Below are positions 1 through 11,640 of a stretch of DNA of 64,000 nucleotides, piece after piece. The notes below the pieces were generated by a model. It had not been told where the DNA came from, made no database searches, and saw only the letters and a program-made list of their open reading frames with translations. Made by a program: the position numbers and the translations under genes. Origin of the DNA: Nilaparvata lugens (Eukaryota > Arthropoda > Insecta > Hemiptera > Delphacidae); the NCBI RefSeq assembly GCF_014356525.2, contig NC_052507.1, forward strand, positions 37,870,368 through 37,934,367, given 5' to 3'. Numbering within the stretch: the first letter of the stretch is position 1; each line of letters starts with the position of its first letter.

Positions 1-824
1 AATTGAAGAAGTCGAAAGTACAAACTGACAATTCATTCGGAACATTGCAGGAAAACGTTGTTTGAGTATTCCTCTTACGAATGTACAAACTACAAAGAGA
101 ATTCCAAGTAGATAAAAAGGGCTGGAAAATGAATCCCAAGTACACAAAAGGGTCTGGAAAATTCTTGCTGTAGTAATGGTATTCTTCAGTGAATACGGAA
201 AAGCTTGTATGAATAGGAAACAAAGGGCATACAAGCAGTGTGTATGGATTCTAGTCATCGTAAGTTCTTTATCCGATAAGAATCCAGTGAATGCATTTTC
301 TGTTTCACTGGTCAATCTTGCGATAGAACCTCTATATCGAAAATCGAGTCTTAAGAGAAAAAGAACAATAGAGTATGGAGAAAAGTGGAATAGAATGAGG
401 AGAAAGATAAAGAGCATCTAGAGACTTTGAAGTCAGGGAATTCCGGGATCCTCGTTGTATGATAGCTTCTTATCAATCTCAAACTCAAATATTGGAAAAC
501 TCGAAAATATTCACCAATATTCGATGAGCCAGAGAAAATTTTCTTCAAGAACAAAAGTTCTTGTATATATACAAAAATATATACAAATTGTCTCAAAAGA
601 GATTTTGAAACATTACAAGGATATGGTACTACAATTATAATTTTTTTTTTGTCCTACAATCAATATATAACTTGAAGTGTTTTATCTCAGGTTGTGAAAC
701 ATTTGAAGCAGATGGAAAAACAAGAAATCTGAGTAATAAACGCTAAAACTCAATAACAATTCGACGCGAATAATATTAGTCTCAAACTGGAGAACAAAGA
801 TACTAATAAATAACCAACTAGATC
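1..824. other. Unassigned AT-rich flank
   Basis: I see no gene in this stretch. The short open frames have no recognisable domain and overlap on both strands. The last bases, ending in AGTAGA at 825-830, form the boundary of the 1.6 kb segment that recurs at 8331. This is therefore probably the original left flank of that segment. Confidence 0.5.
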
Positions 825-1057
825 AGTAGACTACTTCACACTGAGAGCTCTATACAAATAGATTTTACACCGTAGATTAGCTAGCTCTAAACAGTAATTA
901 CATATCAATGAAATAATTTGGTTCCATCAAGTTCTGTAACTACACGCATAAACTACGAGAGATTACAGAAAGCACAAATTGCTTGTGGACGAGCACTCTC
1001 TCACACAACTTTAAAGAGGCAAATTTACATACATTTATACTTACACATACACATTTA

Positions 1058-1059
<2 letters not shown>

Positions 1060-1111
<52 letters not shown>

Positions 1112-1113
1112 CA
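1060..1113. repeat. (AC)n(AT)n microsatellite
   Basis: A compound AC then AT dinucleotide run. The paired copy at 8561-8650 has a shorter AC part and a much longer AT part, so the locus has changed length between the two copies of the segment. The open frames across it, rich in His/Thr or Tyr/Ile, are artefacts. Confidence 0.95.
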
Positions 1114-1762
1114 AATAATATACTGGACATTTACTCACGGGAACAGATACGAGCACACATCTGCAAATACTGCACACATTACAGATGAAAGTGCGTGATC
1201 CCTATGCAAATTAGAGCCTCGCACAAATTACTAGCCCTCACTACACCACTAGACGACGGATTAGGATGTCATTCATAATCCTGCCGGCGCGCTCATTCAG
1301 CTGTGTGGTAGTAGCTAAGTCCATAATTCTGAAGCTGTCAGTTGAAAAATAAGCTCAACGTCTAGCTTTGGCGCGCTCAGTGAGTTTGGCATAAGCTGTG
1401 ATGTGAGAGCTATAGTAGCCCTCCTAATCTAGCTCTAGTCATTAAGCGAATTACTGTTCCAGTAGTCGATGCTTCCATCCTATTTCTCAGCTTTTCCATA
1501 GCACTCTCATCAATATTTTCTTTGTATTTCCCTTTTTCACGAGTTTCCTATTTTCTCCTTGTTAGGCTAGCTTCACACGCATTCGGTTTCATTCGGTTCG
1601 GTTTGTTTTCGGTTCGGTTCGTTTTCGGTTCGGTTCGTTACCGAAAACGGATGAGGCTTTCATACATGTCAGGTTTTAATTCGTACGGTTCTGAGTAGGT
1701 ACTTTCTTCTCTAACACATCTGTGTTTGGATTTTCACAGTTCATGTTGGTATATTTAAATAC

Positions 1763-2004
1763 TAGCAGGAACCCGTACTCCGCAAGGATCTATTTTAAAA
1801 CTTGACAAACAGAAAACTTGACGTAATGAAATTTTGAAGAATTGAAAATAGGTCTATAACCATCCTTGGTTAATTAATAATCTATATGCGAAATTTCAAG
1901 TTAATCAGTCTAGTAGTTCAGACTGGATGATGTGACAAACATAATTTTACTATCCCGTACATGTATAAGCCAGCTCTTTATTTTATTATAGATATAGTTA
2001 ACGA
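1763..2004 (+). repeat. Short dispersed repeat, family E
   Basis: Starts with ACTAGCAGGAACCCGTACTC and ends with a TTATTATAGATATAG-type tail after a block reading ATTTCAAGTTAATCAGTC. The same start (ACTAGCAGG-AACCCGT) and tail style recur at 9282-9524, 13380-13829 and 20099-21233. An inverted start close to the widespread insect motif ACCCGGCGAACTTCGTACC lies at 12562-12590. These are the ends of a widely dispersed insect repeat. I cannot assign the superfamily with certainty; an RTE-like LINE or a derived short element is my guess. Confidence 0.6.
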
Positions 2005-2406
2005 CTGCAAAAGATAGGAATGTGGAATAGAATAGTGGTAAAACTATGATAGCGCCAGAAGTGTCTAAAACACAATAGTAGTAGGTACTACATGAACTTT
2101 TTGAAAGTGATTTGAAAAAAAAAATGTTGAAACAACAGAGCTAAAGTTGTCAACCTTATCTTTCTACCTCCATTCGCAGAGGCTTTTGTTTGAGCCGAAT
2201 GAAAATCTATACATATAAAAATGAATGTCTGTTTGTATTTTTTTGTTAGTATGTTTGTTTTTTCCCTATAAACTTGAAAACTACTCTAGACATAACGGCA
2301 TGAAACTTTGGGAATATGTTGTGTGAATAATGGGGATGGTTTTCAAACAGAAATTTCAATAGGGGGGGGCTAATTATAATTATTTATTAATCCATTTAAT
2401 AGACCT

Positions 2407-4398
2407 TGTCACGTTATTCTTTATATAAAAATAACGATTAGCCTCCTGCTTGGCATCAGTCGGTAAAGCATGAGATTTAATATAATTAGGGCGTGGTTTT
2501 CGAATAGTATTCAGTCTTAAAAAATCTTGATAGGCCTAGATATGGGCTTCTCCAATGACTCTTGTAATTCAATAAATAATAAATATATATATAAATGATA
2601 CTTATACTATAGTGTTGAGGAATAAAAAATAAATTGCACACCATGAAAAAGTCATACATATATTACATAAATAATGCAAAGATCAATCGAGGCAAAAAAT
2701 ATATATATAGAGCGATAAAAAATATAATATAAAAAATAGAACAATAATTTTATATCAGCAAAATATCACAGGCTAAACTTTATATTCTAGATTAATGGCA
2801 CGAAACATTACCATGTGCCTTTATCTTAAAATCATATGCATTCCTTTGCATGTAGCTGCGACATGCACTTGCTAATACTTGTCGACTTGGATAATTCAAT
2901 CAAAAATATATGCTCTAAGATCAGCTTGATAAATTAGCCACTAATAATCCAAATATATATATATATTAAAATCTCTAGTACTTAGTAGATTTCTTTGTAT
3001 CGAATATATATTTTTATCTCAGGGTGCAAGATTCGGCACCTGACGGAATAGGTAGAGCCATTCATCTAATGAATTAGAACTATGATAAATTATCGCAAAT
3101 TGTATTGCAAAAAATTAAATATTGTATGCATACGTTTGATAGCCTAGATTTCGTACTTCTTTGATTAAATAGAAATTTCTAAAATATTGATCTATATTTT
3201 TCTTTCAATTAAATACCTTTAATACTAATTTTTACTTGCGCAAGTATTACTCTTATTAATTTCTCAATTTATAATAACCCTTTCGGCGAGCTAGCTTTGA
3301 TCATCAGATTATTTCGAAGCACTAGGGCGCCCATCACTAAATTCAAATTTAATCACTCACGTGTCGAAAATCTTCTTGTAAGCCGCCGATGTCGATCCAA
3401 CTCCATGTGGTCCGGGAATATGGTAGCCGGAATCGTCTCCTCCAAGGGGTTATAAATTTAATAAAAATGAAAAATGACTTCTGCTTCACAATAGCATCAC
3501 GAAGTCTTTTAAGAAATTTAATAATTTACTTTAACTTTAATTTTTACAAAATTATTAATAAGGTACTTCGCTCTAAAATATTTGGGGTCCTCTTATGGTG
3601 GCATCTGGCTGGCGAGTGCTGGTTCTTCCTTCTCAAGTTTTACAGATCCTCTTTCCGACTTTCAAATTAGCATAAAATTTAAATATCTCAATCCTCCGCC
3701 ATTAAATTCAAATAGATCTTACAAAAAATGCCAAAATATTGCTTAGATTATATGATTAATAATTTCTTTGCATTCGAGCCATATTGATAACATAGATTAC
3801 ACAAATTTTTACACAAAATCTAGTACATTTATATAAATATATATAAATATTTTTGAATTGGCCTACAGTTGCCGCCTATTAACTGCCGTTTTACTATTGG
3901 TGCATGCAAATTTTATTAGGTATTCATGCGCCTGGTAACTCTTATTTCCTGAATACATTAAATTATTTTTATTTGGTTTTTATTTATGCTCTTTGCATGC
4001 TAGTTAATATTCTATATATTAATATTAATTCCATGCTACCTAATAATTAGCCACGTGGACGGGTGTTTTTTCACATTGCACACCATCCGAATGCAATAAA
4101 GCTCTGCCAAGGGGTTTTGGTCAGATTCTACGTTCTTCGGTTTGATCGATCTCTAGGTCACCGATCCGTGAATACATCTACATAACCTCAATCTTCAAAT
4201 ATTTTATATAATAATCTATTTATGAGCAATAAACTTCCTTCAAATCCTTTTTAGGTTCTTGTACCATTTAGCCAGAACAAGCTGATGCTATCTAATCTTG
4301 TTTATTATCTGCTTGGCGATATTAGCCAATTACTTTATTTTTAGACCTATTACTATTTCTGTTAGGGCTTTTTATCTACCCAGATTTAATATGTTACA
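2407..4398 (-). repeat. 3' LTR, about 1.99 kb
   Basis: Read on minus, it starts TGTAACATATTAAATC and ends AATAACGTGACA, giving the usual TG...CA ends. The left edge (TGTCACG on plus, at 2407) is fixed by alignment with 7748. The other edge is inferred from the TGTTACA at 4392-4398, next to the purine-rich (minus-strand) tract CCAGGGGCGCG, because the partner LTR is truncated and cannot confirm it. A diverged relative lies in the opposite orientation at about 48851-50697. Small open frames inside the LTR (for example at 3389-3670) show no domain. Confidence 0.8.
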
Positions 4399-4422
4399 CG
4401 CGCCCCTGGGTTTGAATTCAAA
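4399..4422 (-). promoter_or_regulatory. Polypurine-tract-like site next to 3' LTR
   Basis: On minus the sequence AAACCCAGGGGCGCG directly precedes the inferred LTR start TGTAACA. A purine-rich tract here is where plus-strand DNA synthesis is primed in LTR retroelements. The position supports the LTR boundary at 4398. The tract is not purely purine, so the call is moderate. Confidence 0.5.
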
Positions 4423-5386
4423 ATATTTGAGAATCACAATGTTTTTAATGAAAACCCACCCTTCAATACATTGATATACACTATACTTTATTTATAAATT
4501 ATACTCTCCTACTTCTATCACAGTTCGCAGACATATTTGCTGCATCTCCTTTATACCTTTATCAAATACAATAACAAATTCTCCTCCTCAACACACATAA
4601 AATATCATAAATATAAACTTCTAAACGTACTCCTCCTGACACCACTTAAAACATAGTAATTTTTAAATTCGCCGCTTGCAGGGCCGCCAACTTAACTACA
4701 CACATTTCATAATTCTCATAAATGATTCCTTTTAGACAATAATTTCGATTCATAAACTTCTGGGCTTATATCTTATAGTATTTCTTAGGTCTTAATATAA
4801 ATAATTTTCTATACATCAGGTACAATACTTTCTTTTGCTAATGGCTCTTTGGTTTTGGTAACTGGTATTCACTTTAAGTCTTTTTCAGGTAACAAACGTG
4901 GCATAATTAAAAGTAATAAATATAAAAACATATAAATAAATATATCGACATTAATAAATATAATAAATAACAATAATAAATAACTCTTTGGGTACAGTAC
5001 TTCTTTTTATAAACATATGTTCAACAGACATTACATTCATTTGATTTGGGTGGCTTTGGTCAGCTGGTCGCTGTTCTACATTTCATAGTGCTACATGTTA
5101 CATCAGAATTTGCTATCGACTTTCATAACTAACCTAACTGCTCAATTTTTTCTCTTAAAAAGGTAATTAACAAATTTTAATTTTATTATCCCCGCTTGTG
5201 TCCTTTTTTATCTGATGTATATAATTTAATTACATATTTAAAAATTATTCTTTTTCTTATTGCAGGCTTCTAACGGCTGGAAGGAATTAAAACATTGGAT
5301 TGTTGCCACGAGGTCCTATACCAATATTAAATTTATTAAGGAAGGTTAGTAATCGGTTTGATAATAATGTTTTCCTTGATTTCTTA
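4423..5386. other. Non-coding internal region of LTR element
   Basis: This lies between the gag stop and the 3' LTR, where pol would sit in a full element. It is AT-rich, with no long open frame and no recognisable reverse-transcriptase or integrase motif. It may be a leftover of pol that has decayed, or filler acquired after deletion of pol. Confidence 0.6.
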
Positions 5387-7265
5387 TCATATTATTTTAA
5401 ATTTGATGTGGTTTGTAGAAATTTCGTGGCTTTCCCGTATCTTTTGGTTTTCTGCTTGTAGCTGTTGTAGGCTGGCTAGGTTATCTGCTGTTGATTGTGA
5501 GGCTGTCCTATTGATAATTTTTTTCATCATAAATTTAAAGCCCTTGTATCTCGTGTACTCTTTCTTCAATAACTCCTTGTTCCTTTTGGTGTATGATGTT
5601 GAAATTTCTTGATTTTCGTTGTTTGTTTCATTGGAGCTTGTAGGTGTTATATCGGGGGTATCATATAGTCCTGGTTTATTAGCTGTAGTTTTCTGTATAT
5701 CTGGTGGCGGGTTGTTGGGTGTTGGGTTCTGTGTTTTTTGGTGATTTGATCTGGACGCATGCTCTAATGTGTAGTTTGTACTTATTTGATGAGGTGGCGG
5801 TTTGTAATTTCTATTATAATTATTCTGAGTGTAATCATTATTTGTGTTAAATCGATCATGGCCATAATAATAATTTCTTTCATAGGTTTGCTGTGGATAA
5901 TGGTTTGTTTGACGATTCTGAAAACTTCTATTATTCCAGCTGTTATTTTGATTATGATTATAGCGGCGTTTAAATTGAGGGGTAGATCGTGAGCAATCAT
6001 ATGGTACTGATTCATAATTTGGCTGTTATACTGATTAAATTTTGAGTTATGTTGATTTTGTGCGTATCTCTGGTCTGAACGGTGGTTTGATATTGCCATC
6101 ACAGACTGTATGCCATATAAATGATTTATCAGCTGCTTGCAATCAGTAATGGGTTGTGTGGCGAGTGCCATTCTAACTTGATACGGTAGCTTCTTTAAAA
6201 TAATACTTGCTAATGCCGATTCATTAATGGGCTCGCTCAATTGAGAATTTTTAAACTGTAGGGCAGTGACGAAAGTGGTACATGCACCGTCTAAGTTAGG
6301 GTTGAAATCGCATGAGATAATGTCCGCTAGCACGTCCAACTGTTTACTTCTGCTCCAATACTGTTCCAGGAAGACAGCTACAAACTCATCCAATGATGTA
6401 AATTCATGGGCTCTACTCCGAAAGAACATCAGGGGTTCGCCAATCAATAAACTAGTCAAACGAAGACGCCAAAAATTCCAAGAGGTGGGTGTTAATGATT
6501 GAACTAGTTTTATCTGATCTATAAATTCTTTAGGTTGGAGATAGCGGTCTGTATTGTCAAAACGGCCTAATTCATTGAAACTGTGTAGTGAATCAAACGT
6601 TGCTATGGGAATAGGCTCTATATTCTCGTGCGGAAATTGATGTATTTGACTTTCAAGTTGTACCAACTTCTCTTGGGCCTGTTTCCAATGACTAGAAGCT
6701 TCTGTTTCATTATCTACTACTTCGGCATTTAATTCAGATGAAAATAATTGCTGTTCTCCAACGGCTGTCTCCAATGAATTAAGTTGTACTTTGTTTTGAT
6801 TTATATCAGAATTAGGTGAGCTATTTGTGTAGATTTACTATTCTGTTGTTTATTTATGGAAATAAGTTGACTATTGTTCCTGTTTGTAGCTATTTCATGA
6901 ATTTGTGAAGTGTTTTGTGCTGGTAGGTTATCTATTCTTTCCGCAGTCTCCTTACCCATTCTTACCGATGTATCCTTCAGTGATTCCCGCATTTCCTTCA
7001 TTTCCGCCTTTAAGTTCTTCATTACTGTGGTCATTGTTTTTTCTAAACTATTAGAAAATGACTTGATCATCCCCTCTACTATAACCCTCCTTATTGCTTC
7101 TTGGGAGACATTTAACGGTTTATTACTGTTCACAGGATTCTTGGCGGTGATTGAAGATATCTGGGCGTTGGACTCCATCGCGCCCCCCTCAGCGTCGATC
7201 TCCGCTACTATCGCCGTCTGCAGTGTGTCTGCTACCTTACTTTGCGTGGACGAAAAGAGACTCAT
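5387..7265 (-). pseudogene. gag: Gag polyprotein gene with two frameshifts
   Basis: Three open segments in series appear to make one Gag of roughly 620 residues. The first starts with MSLFSSTQSK at 7265 and runs to about 6825. The second runs from about 6825 to about 6002 and holds the capsid-like part (WNFWRLRLTSLL, FFRSRAHEFTSLDEFV, FLEQYW). The third continues to a stop at 5387. The breaks are single-base frame changes near 6825 and 6000; across each, the neighbouring frame carries on sensible sequence. The N-terminal part has a charged, coiled-coil-like stretch (MKNLKAEMKEMRESLKD). The C-terminal part is rich in Asn, Gln and Tyr and shows no CCHC zinc knuckle. Gag would form the virus-like particle that packages the element RNA. 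It resembles the retrotransposon Gag capsid family, but assignment rests on reading alone. Confidence 0.7.
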
Positions 7266-7747
7266 ATTTTAAAAATGGATTAAGTGTCAAGTGTTTGTTA
7301 AAAAAGTGAAAGTTTTGGCCAACAAGGCATTAATAAGGACACAAATGAGGATAGGCCTATGGACATTACAAGCCAGGTAACCTATTTATTACTTAAGCTC
7401 TTATAATATAATAATACTATTCATTGATTTCTGACTAGCAGTTTAGGCTTATAAAATATAATCTCTCTCTATAAAATATATTTTTTACAGTACTAATAAT
7501 ATAAAATTTTCTTTAAAACATATAATTTCTCTTTATTTAAAGCTATTGATTCCCCAAAAAGTAATACAAATTTCCCTTCGCCAGTTTTCCTCACAACTCG
7601 TATAAGTTATCTATAATTTTCAATATGGTTATTGACTTAATTTCAAATAATTATTCAATGAGCTTGGCTCTCATCATCAGTCCCACGTTGGTACGACATG
7701 TCTTTGTGCCGTATCCGTGGCCTATCACGTTGGGCGACATGTCTTTG
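7266..7747 (-). promoter_or_regulatory. 5' leader with tandem PBS-like motifs
   Basis: On minus, just after the LTR end GTGACA, there are two direct repeats (centred near 7735 and 7690) each carrying CAAAGACATGTCG followed by CCCAACGTG or TACCAACGTGGG. The part TCGCCCAACGTG resembles the primer-binding site complementary to tRNA-Lys1,2 (TGGCGCCCAACGTGGGG) but is imperfect and lies about 8 bases from the LTR. The rest of the leader up to the gag start is AT-rich and shows nothing else. Confidence 0.45.
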
Positions 7748-8330
7748 TGTCACGTTATTCTTTATATAAAAATAACGATTAGCCTCCTGCTTGGCATCAG
7801 TCGGTAAAGCATGAGATTTAATATAATTAGGGCGTGGTTTTCTAATAGTATTCAGTCTTAAAAAATCTTGATAGGCCTAGATATGGGCTTCTCCAATAAC
7901 TCTTGTAATTCAATAAATAATAAATATATATATAAATGATACTTATACTATAGTGTTGAGGAATAAAAAATAAATTGCACACCATGAAAATTTCACACAT
8001 ATATTACACAAATAATGCAAAGATCAATCGAGGCAAAAAATATATATATAGAGCGATAAAAAATATAATATAAAAAATAGAACAATAATTTTATATCAGC
8101 AAAATATCACAGGCTAAACTTTATATTCTAGATTTATGGCACGAATCATTACCATGTGCCTTTATCTTAAAATCATATGCATTCCTTTGCATGTAGCTGC
8201 GACATGCACTTGCTAATACTTGTCGACTTGGATAATTCAATCAAAAATATGTGCTCTAAGATCAGCTTGATAAATTAGCCACTAATAATCCAAATATATA
8301 TATATATTAAAATCTCTAGTACTTAGTAGA
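7748..8330 (-). repeat. 5' LTR, truncated
   Basis: Aligns with 2407-2989 without net length change. It stops at CTTAGTAGA, where the full LTR would continue TTTCTTTG. The following sequence is instead the start of the duplicated flank. About 1.4 kb of this LTR, including its outer end, is missing. Confidence 0.9.
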
Positions 8331-8560
8331 CTACTTCACACTGAGAGCTCTATACAAATAGATTTTACACCGTAGATTAGCTAGCTCTAAACAGTAATTA
8401 CATATCAATGAAATAATTTGGTTCCATCAAGTTCTGTAACTACACGCATAAACTACGAGAGATTACAGAAAGCACAAATTGCTTGTGGACGAGCACTCTC
8501 TCACACAACTTTAAAGAGGCAAATTTACATACATTTATACTTACACATACACATTTACAA

Positions 8561-8638
<78 letters not shown>

Positions 8639-8650
8639 TATATATATATA
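8561..8650. repeat. (AC)n(AT)n microsatellite, expanded AT
   Basis: Short AC run followed by about 70 bases of AT, longer than in the paired copy at 1060-1113. The AT part is broken by one phase shift (AATATATA) near 8631. Confidence 0.95.
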
Positions 8651-9281
8651 CAAATAATATACTGGACATTTACTCACGGGAACAGATACGAGCACACATC
8701 TGCAAATACTGCACACATTACAGATGAAAGTGCGTGATCCCTATGCAAATTAGAGCCTCGCACAAATTACTAGCCCTCACTACACCACTAGACGACGGAT
8801 TAGGATGTCATTCATAATCCTGCCGGCGCGCTCATTCAGCTGTGTGGTAGTAGCTAAGTCCATAATTCTGAAGCTGTCAGTTGAAAAATAAGCTCAACGT
8901 CTAGCTTTGGCGCGCTCAGTGAGTTTGGCATAAGCTGTGATGTGAGAGCTATAGTAGCCCTCCTAATCTAGCTCTAGTCATTAAGCGAATTACTGTTCCA
9001 GTAGTCGATGCTTCCATCCTATTTCTCAGCTTTTCCATAGCTCTCTCATCAATATTTTCTTTGTATTTCCCTTTTTCTAGTATCCCTTTTTCACGAGTTT
9101 CCTTTTTTCTCCTTGTTGGGCTAGCTTCACACGCATTCAGTTTCATTCGGTTCGGTTCGTTACCGAAAACGGATGAGGCTTTCATACATGTCAGGTTTTA
9201 ATTCGTACGGTTCTGAGTAGGTATTTTCTTCTCTAACACATCTGTGTTTGGATTTTCACAGTTCATGTTGGTATATTTAAA

Positions 9282-9524
9282 TACTAGCAGGAACCCGTAC
9301 TCCGCAAGGATCTATTTTAAAACTTGACAAACAGAAAACTTGACGTAATGAAATTTTGAAGAATTGAAAGTAGGTCCATAACCATCCTTGGTTAATTAAT
9401 AATCTATATGCGAAATTTCAAGTTAATCAGTCTAGTAGTTCAGACTAGATGATGTGACAAACATAATTTTACTATCCCGTACATGTATAAGCCAGCTCTT
9501 TATTTTATTATATATATAGTTAAC
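9282..9524 (+). repeat. Short dispersed repeat, family E (paired copy)
   Basis: Same element as 1763-2004, carried along in the duplicated segment. It starts ACTAGCAGGAACCCGTACTC and ends with a TATATATAG-type tail. Confidence 0.6.
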
Positions 9525-9929
9525 GACTGCAAAAGATAGGAATGTGGAATAGAATAGTGGTAAAACTATGATAGCGCCAGAAGTGTCTAAAACACAATAG
9601 TAGTAGGTACTACATGAACTTTTTGAAAGTGATTTGAAAAAAAAAATGTTGAAACAACAGAGCTAAAGTTGTCAACCTTATCTTTCTACCTCCATTCGCA
9701 GAGGCTTTTGTTTGAGCCGAATGAAAATCTATACATATAAAAATGAATGTCTTTTTGTATTTTTTTGTTAGTTTGTTTGTTTTTTCCCTATAAACTTGAA
9801 AACTACTCTAGACATAACGGCATGAAACTTTGGGAATATGTTGTGTGAAAAATGGGGATGGTTTTCAAACAGAAATTTCAATAGGGGGGGGGCTAATTAT
9901 AATTATTTATTAATCCATTTAATAGACCT

Positions 9930-10324
9930 ATGTTTTCGAAATTGTCGGCCGAGCGGCTACCGAAGAATGGAAATACGATCATGATTCAAGATTATATTGT
10001 GATAATATGATTCAGCATCTAAAGTTACCAGCTGATAAACACGTCACCCTGTGATGAATTGTGTGTGTACTGGTATTAAAACGGTAGTTTGGAGTTGAAG
10101 TGTAGTTGATTGGTACCAGCTGTAGATAATGGTTCCTTAGGAGACCAATACAAATAATATTATCACTCATTCCAGTTGAGAAACTGGAAAATGTTGGGAA
10201 AAAATTATTCACGTCATGAAAGAGAGTTGTTCATATTGTATTCATTAATTACTGAAGAATGACAGAATAATTCACATTTATTTAAATTTAGCTTAACTAA
10301 TATTAATCCTAGAATGAATAAGAT
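9930..10324. other. Unassigned
   Basis: No recognised feature. This is the DNA between the duplicated segment and the truncated LINE that starts near 10325. The first part, GTTTTCGAAATTGTCGG, is the flank that would lie beyond the LTR element in the original locus. Confidence 0.4.
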
Positions 10325-11640
10325 TCATTAGTTCCATCAGTTTACAGAGATGCTGATTCTGCAGGCATTGAAATTGATGATACAGCTACTGATAATTTGC
10401 ATCACCCCTCTGTTCGTCTTGAAGATGTACTAATAATGCAATAAATAGAGTGAGTCCATCGGGATCTGGGGGCCCTGATGGGGTACGAGCATTCTTTATG
10501 AAGGGCTGCTCCAACATACTTGCTGAACCTTTAAAATTCCTTTTCAACCTCTCCCTTGAATAAAATATTTTCCCTGATAAGTGGAAGGTATCTAGAATTG
10601 TTTCAATCTTCAAGTCTGATAATAGAAATCTTGTCAATAATTATCGTCCTATTTGTATATTGAACTGTTTTGCCAAAGTATTCGAAATAATTCTCTACAA
10701 TTACATATTTAGTCATGTTCAGAATGAAATAAGTGACTTTCAGCATGGATTTGTTCAAGGTAGAGCAACCACCACCAACTTGGTTGAATTTACTCAGAGA
10801 GTCTCGTCGAATTTAGATGTTGGTGGTAGGGTTGATGTTTACAGTGACCTGTCAAAGGCATTCGACTCCATGAATCATTCCATATTGTTGAAAGAACTAC
10901 TATCCCTATTTGGTTTTAGCATGTCCCTACTCTCCTTTTCCAAGACTAACCTTGTTTGGAGAAGGCAGTATGTACAGATGCTGAATTACCGGTCACACTG
11001 TTTCGTGAATACTTCTGGGGTTCCTCAGGGATCGAACTTGGGACCATTGCTTTCTCTGTTATCCATTAATGTTTTACCTAATGTCATAAATCACTCTAAT
11101 GTTCTATTATATGCCGATGATGTGAGGCTTTTTAGAAGAATAAGTGATGTTGTTGATTGTGAGCTCTTGCAGGGTGATGTGGATGGTCTGTGTGGGTGAT
11201 GGATTGGATTTGAATATGGGAAAATGCAGTGTCATGAGGATCACCCGTCAGAGGAGCATTACATTGAACAACGCTCCTTATCATATTAATGGTATATTTA
11301 TTGAAGAAGTAGATAATTTCAAAGACTTAGGAGTTGTTTTCGATCACAAGCTCGATTTCTCTCTGGATGTTGAAAGGGTTGTGAATAAGGCATATTAGCA
11401 GCTTGGTTTCATCATCAGAACATGCTCACATTTCAACAGCATACGGACTCTGTGCTATCTGTTCAAGACACTTATTCGTAGCGTTCTGGAGTATGGTTGT
11501 GTGGTTTGGAGCTCATACCAGAATTCACTGATACATCCTTTGGAGTGTGTTCAAAACAGATTCCTTAGATATTCATATTTTAAAAAGTTCAACAATACAT
11601 GCCATTCGACTTTCCGACATCACAACTCAGAATGATGTTC
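10325..11640 (+). pseudogene. LINE reverse transcriptase, decayed
   Basis: Reading across frames gives, in order: an N-terminal RT segment (EIDDTATDN, then SGSGGPDGV at about 10453), NNYRPICILN at about 10636, QHGFVQGRATTTN at about 10740, the first catalytic block YSDLSKAFDSMNH at about 10840, SGVPQGSNLGPLL at about 11010 and the catalytic YADDVRLF at about 11110. A frame change follows near 11180, then KDLGVVFDHKLDF at about 11320, an in-frame TAG at 11396 and thumb-like sequence (LIRSVLEYGCVVW). There is also an early stop near 10560. The RT would copy the element RNA at a nicked target. The YADD box is intact but the gene is broken. Jockey superfamily is the likely clade. Confidence 0.85.

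Larger units (their letters stand above)
825..2406 (+). repeat. Segmental duplication, copy 1 (left flank of LTR element)
   Basis: This segment recurs almost base for base at 8331-9929. The start aligns exactly at CTACTTCACACTGAG (831 versus 8331), and both copies end in AATAGACCT. Differences are small: AC/AT microsatellite length, copy number of a GGTTCGGTTCG-type motif near 1590-1650, a short tandem insertion in copy 2, and scattered single-base changes. In copy 1 the segment runs straight into the terminal TGTCACG of the LTR at 2407. In copy 2 it runs into ATGTTTTCG. It holds no gene, but it carries an AC/AT microsatellite, a short dispersed repeat (1763-2004) and another repeat-like stretch beginning with TCTATACATATAAAAATG near 2206. 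Confidence 0.9.
2407..8330 (-). mobile_element. Gag-only LTR retrotransposon (Ty3/gypsy-like), 5' LTR truncated
   Basis: On the minus strand the order is: truncated 5' LTR (8330-7748), leader with primer-binding-site-like motifs, one long broken gag, about 1 kb of non-coding DNA, a GGGGCGCG tract, and a full 3' LTR (4398-2407). The two LTRs align over 583 bp with a constant offset of 5341 and few differences, so the insertion is young. No protease, reverse transcriptase, RNase H or integrase could be read in the internal region. The element therefore looks non-autonomous and would need enzymes from a relative. The truncated 5' LTR joins directly to the second copy of the left flank at 8330/8331 through shared AGTAGA. 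Confidence 0.85.
8331..9929 (+). repeat. Segmental duplication, copy 2 (empty-site-like)
   Basis: Near-identical to 831-2406. After the shared AATAGACCT it continues ATGTTTTCGAAATTG rather than the LTR end found in copy 1. It therefore resembles the unoccupied target site of the LTR element. It includes an expanded AT microsatellite, a copy of family E at 9282-9524 and a G-run near 9886. No gene. Confidence 0.9.

Noticed and set aside
3389..3670. 93-residue open frame inside the LTR as an LTR-encoded gene
   Set aside because: It lies in an LTR and the corresponding region of the diverged LTR copy (about 49.7 kb, inverted) does not keep a frame.
10012..10212. Short minus-strand frame near the LINE start
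   Set aside because: No similarity recognised, and it is not in the strand or frame of the LINE.
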